64,000 nucleotides of DNA from CANLBN01 sp050633525 (lineage in GTDB: Bacteria > Pseudomonadota > Gammaproteobacteria > Pseudomonadales > Cellvibrionaceae): assembly GCA_050633525.1 (NCBI GenBank), contig JBOEGR010000014.1, positions 1-64,000 of the forward strand. The letters run 5' to 3'. Numbering within the stretch: the stretch's first letter is position 1; every line of letters starts with the position of its first letter. A program made the position numbers and the translations under genes. Shown here in pieces: positions 62,076 to 64,000 of this stretch. The notes under the pieces were generated by a model. It saw only the letters and a list, made by a program, of their open reading frames with translations, made no database searches and had not been told where the DNA came from.

Positions 62076-62304
62076 GATCGGGTACCTAATTTAATAAAAT
62101 AGTGCTATTTGCAGTATATTCTTGATGACTTATTTATGGATTATGGGCTATTTTGGCTTTTTTTCCGTTGAGTCAGTCACGAATTTATATTTTTTTTGTT
62201 AATTCCTTAGAAAAAATAACGGAATTGTGAAGCTGTCGCCATAATCATCATGAGGATTTGGCTATAGTATAACCAATAACAACATATCAGATTGGTAAAT
62301 TAAC
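62076..62304. promoter_or_regulatory. Divergent promoter region of the envelope redox locus
   Basis: This 229-nt AT-rich region separates the HzsA-like gene from the plus-strand cytochrome-like gene. A TATAGT hexamer (62263-62268) could be a -10 element for the plus strand, but no good -35 was found, so the call is weak. Confidence 0.4.
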
Positions 62305-63588
62305 ATGTTTAACTACCTTCCCAAGAGTGTACCGGTGAGAGCGTCGTTAAGAGTTCTGTTAAAAAGAGCCCCCTTAAAAACAGCAGGCTCGGTTTTAGCG
62401 TTCCTTCTTTTTAGTACTGGAGTCCATGCGGGCCCAACTGAGCAAGCAAAGCGAATTCATGAACGTTTGACTGGAGTGATACCGTCTGCCTCAGTGCTAG
62501 ACGATATGGTCGATGAGATCAACGGTACAGATGTACTGATCGATGGTATTACTGGTGGTGAAGGTGCAGCTTTAGTGGCAATGGAAAATGAAGCCTTTTA
62601 TAGCGCGACTATAAAAAACTGGGTTGCGCCTTGGACCAACCGTGATCAAGAGGTTTTTGTTCCTCTAAACGATTACACAGCCACGGTGATGGGTGTTATT
62701 CGAGACGAGTCTGATTTCAGAACAATATTATATGATGATGTGCTCTACACCTCGAACGCAGGTGGCTTGCCAGCTTATTCGATAAGCAATAACGATCACT
62801 ATGAGGCCATAGAGTCTCAGGGTGTTAGCCTAAGAGACACGTTAACGAGAACGACTCAAGCAGGTATCCCTTCAGATGCAACCGCTGGTGTCATGACAAC
62901 ACGAGCAGCAGCAGAAGCTTTCTTTGTTGATGGCACCAATAGAGCGATGTTTCGCTATACCCTCTTGAATCATATGTGTCGTGATCTTGAGCAGGTTCAA
63001 GACTCTTCACGATCGCCTGATCGCATAAGGCAGGATGTTAGCCGTAGCCCGGGCGGTGATAGTCGAGTCTTCCTGAATAACTGCATTACCTGTCATAGTG
63101 GTATGGATCCCTTAGCCCAAGCTTTCGCTTATTATGATTTCGATAATGATGAAACCGATGAAGACGGCAATGCGCGAACGCCTAGTAACTCTATTGTCTA
63201 TAACAGTGCTGGCCAGACGGATCCTGTAACTGGCACCAGAGTGAATAGAAAGTACCATCTTAATGCGACTACTTTCCCCTACGGTTATGTGACAACGAAT
63301 GAAAATTGGGAAAACTATTGGCGTAGTGGGCCCAACTCTTTGTTAGGTTGGGATAGTGGTTTGTCGGGCTCAGGTAGTGGCGCTAAAAGCATGGGTATGG
63401 AGTTGGCGCATAGCGAGGCTTTTGCTCAATGTCAGGTGGAAAAAGTGTTTAAAAACGTCTGCCTGCGTGATCCTATCAATGCCGCTGATATTGCAGAGTT
63501 GAGTGCCCAAACCTCTGTGTTTCAATCCAATAACTATAACTTAAAGCGTGTGTTTGCAGCTTCTGCAGACTACTGCAAAGAACCGTAA
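62305..63588 (+). CDS. Secreted mono-heme c-type protein, DUF1588/planctomycete-cytochrome-like
   Basis: A 427-residue protein with a signal peptide (GSVLAFLLFSTGVHAGP). One CxxCH motif (NNCITCHSGMDPLAQAFAYYD) lies at about residue 260; the following MDPL.QAF..YD pattern resembles the DUF1588 domain that follows heme motifs in planctomycete-type cytochromes. Additional cysteines (CRDLEQ, CQVEKVFKNVC, YCKEP) may form disulfides. It is probably periplasmic or surface bound. The next gene starts 12 nt downstream, so the two form an operon. Family assignment is by eye. Confidence 0.7.
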   Translation: MFNYLPKSVPVRASLRVLLKRAPLKTAGSVLAFLLFSTGVHAGPTEQAKRIHERLTGVIPSASVLDDMVDEINGTDVLIDGITGGEGAALVAMENEAFYSATIKNWVAPWTNRDQEVFVPLNDYTATVMGVIRDESDFRTILYDDVLYTSNAGGLPAYSISNNDHYEAIESQGVSLRDTLTRTTQAGIPSDATAGVMTTRAAAEAFFVDGTNRAMFRYTLLNHMCRDLEQVQDSSRSPDRIRQDVSRSPGGDSRVFLNNCITCHSGMDPLAQAFAYYDFDNDETDEDGNARTPSNSIVYNSAGQTDPVTGTRVNRKYHLNATTFPYGYVTTNENWENYWRSGPNSLLGWDSGLSGSGSGAKSMGMELAHSEAFAQCQVEKVFKNVCLRDPINAADIAELSAQTSVFQSNNYNLKRVFAASADYCKEP

Positions 63589-63600
63589 TCGGAGATTGAT

Positions 63601-64000
63601 ATGTTGTCGTTAAATCAGTTATCAGCTCTTGCAGTGAAAGTCGTATCTGTAGGCGCCGTAGCAATTATCTTATCTGCTTGTGGTGGTTCAAGTGGTGGCA
63701 GCAGTGGCGGTAATACCACTACCACTACTACCAATAACCCAGACAATCCCAGCACTGCCCCAGAAACGATTAATTACAGTGGTCCAGCTCCAAGTAGCGA
63801 GGAAGTGCAACGCTACCGCAATGGTATTTGGTCCAACGTTGCCTTATCAAGTCGCTGTGGTGCATGTCATGTTCAGGGCGGTTCGGCAGTGCCTACCTTT
63901 GCCCGTACCGATGATATTAATGCTGCTTACAGTCAGGCGATTAGTAATAACTTAATTGACCCATCTAACGCGGCCAATTCTCGTTTGGTTACCAAAGTTG
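63601..64000 (+). CDS. c-type heme lipoprotein, partial (cut by window end)
   Basis: Only the first 133 residues are visible. The N-terminus ends in the lipobox LSAC, followed by a Gly/Ser/Thr-rich linker (residues about 28-50). A CxxCH motif occurs in SSRCGACHVQGG, and then FARTDDINAAYSQAI is typical of small cytochrome-like surface domains. GGAG lies six nucleotides before the ATG. It follows the cytochrome-like gene by 12 nt and belongs to the same operon. The reading frame is open to the window edge. Confidence 0.82.
   Translation, partial: MLSLNQLSALAVKVVSVGAVAIILSACGGSSGGSSGGNTTTTTTNNPDNPSTAPETINYSGPAPSSEEVQRYRNGIWSNVALSSRCGACHVQGGSAVPTFARTDDINAAYSQAISNNLIDPSNAANSRLVTKV

Noticed and set aside
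1..64000. tRNA, rRNA or CRISPR features
   Set aside because: No cloverleaf-like sequence with CCA-type ends, ribosomal sequence or regular 20-40 nt direct repeat array was seen in the intergenic regions; a tRNAscan/CRISPR search would be decisive.

Overview
The window comes from the chromosome of a Gram-negative gammaproteobacterium, most likely marine. This is inferred from outer-membrane proteins (MipA/OmpV, LolA-like, DUF3570), a DctBD/DctPQM TRAP uptake system, and an aryl-polyene pigment cluster. The genus cannot be fixed from sequence alone; a Cellvibrionales-like affiliation is a guess. No tRNA, rRNA, CRISPR array, prophage or intact insertion sequence was seen.

Layout. 1-0.8 kb: end of a HAD phosphatase and a small orphan gene. 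1.1-4.3 kb: a minus-strand operon of MipA/OmpV porin, DUF3019 protein and an RstA/RstB-type two-component pair, with an RstA-box-like site upstream. 4.6-10.2 kb: a PLD-type nuclease, then an S-adenosylmethionine-cycle block: a SahR-like ArsR-methyltransferase regulator, metK, ahcY (interrupted by a 2-N assembly gap) and metF. 10.2-12.7 kb: an AT-rich accessory stretch containing a solitary integron gene cassette with a complete attC site, plus orphan genes and a methyltransferase. 12.8-17.9 kb: rsmE, an MFS transporter, a membrane protein and parC. 17.9-24.9 kb: dctB-dctD and a sigma-54-promoted dctP-dctQ-dctM. 25.4-32.8 kb: a DnaT-like/P-like replication pair, VOC and DUF4197 proteins, a chemoreceptor, a SIMPL protein and radA.

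33.0-52.8 kb is an aryl polyene (xanthomonadin/APE-like) biosynthetic cluster. It has a plus-strand block (two ketosynthases, chain-length factor, two dehydratases, glycosyltransferase, lipid-A-type acyltransferase, halogenase-like flavoprotein), a minus-strand block converging on it (ketoreductase, MMPL exporter, LolA-like protein, thioesterase, ACP, acyltransferase, XanB2/FkbO-like chorismatase), and a divergent plus-strand block (second ACP, aryl-AMP ligase, second halogenase-like flavoprotein). Together these could make a hydroxybenzoate starter from chorismate, load it on ACP, extend and dehydrate it to a polyene, halogenate it, attach it to a glycolipid and export it to the outer membrane.

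53-55.6 kb holds a second MipA/OmpV protein, a TauE/SafE transporter and a PilZ protein. 55.7-64 kb is a divergent envelope redox locus. One strand encodes a large HzsA-like lipoprotein with two c-type heme motifs, two beta-barrel proteins (one with an SH3 domain), a TlpA-like thioredoxin, a DUF4266 Cys-tailed lipoprotein and a DUF3570 barrel. The other encodes two further CxxCH proteins, the last cut by the window end. This locus and the integron cassette are the best candidates for undescribed biology.
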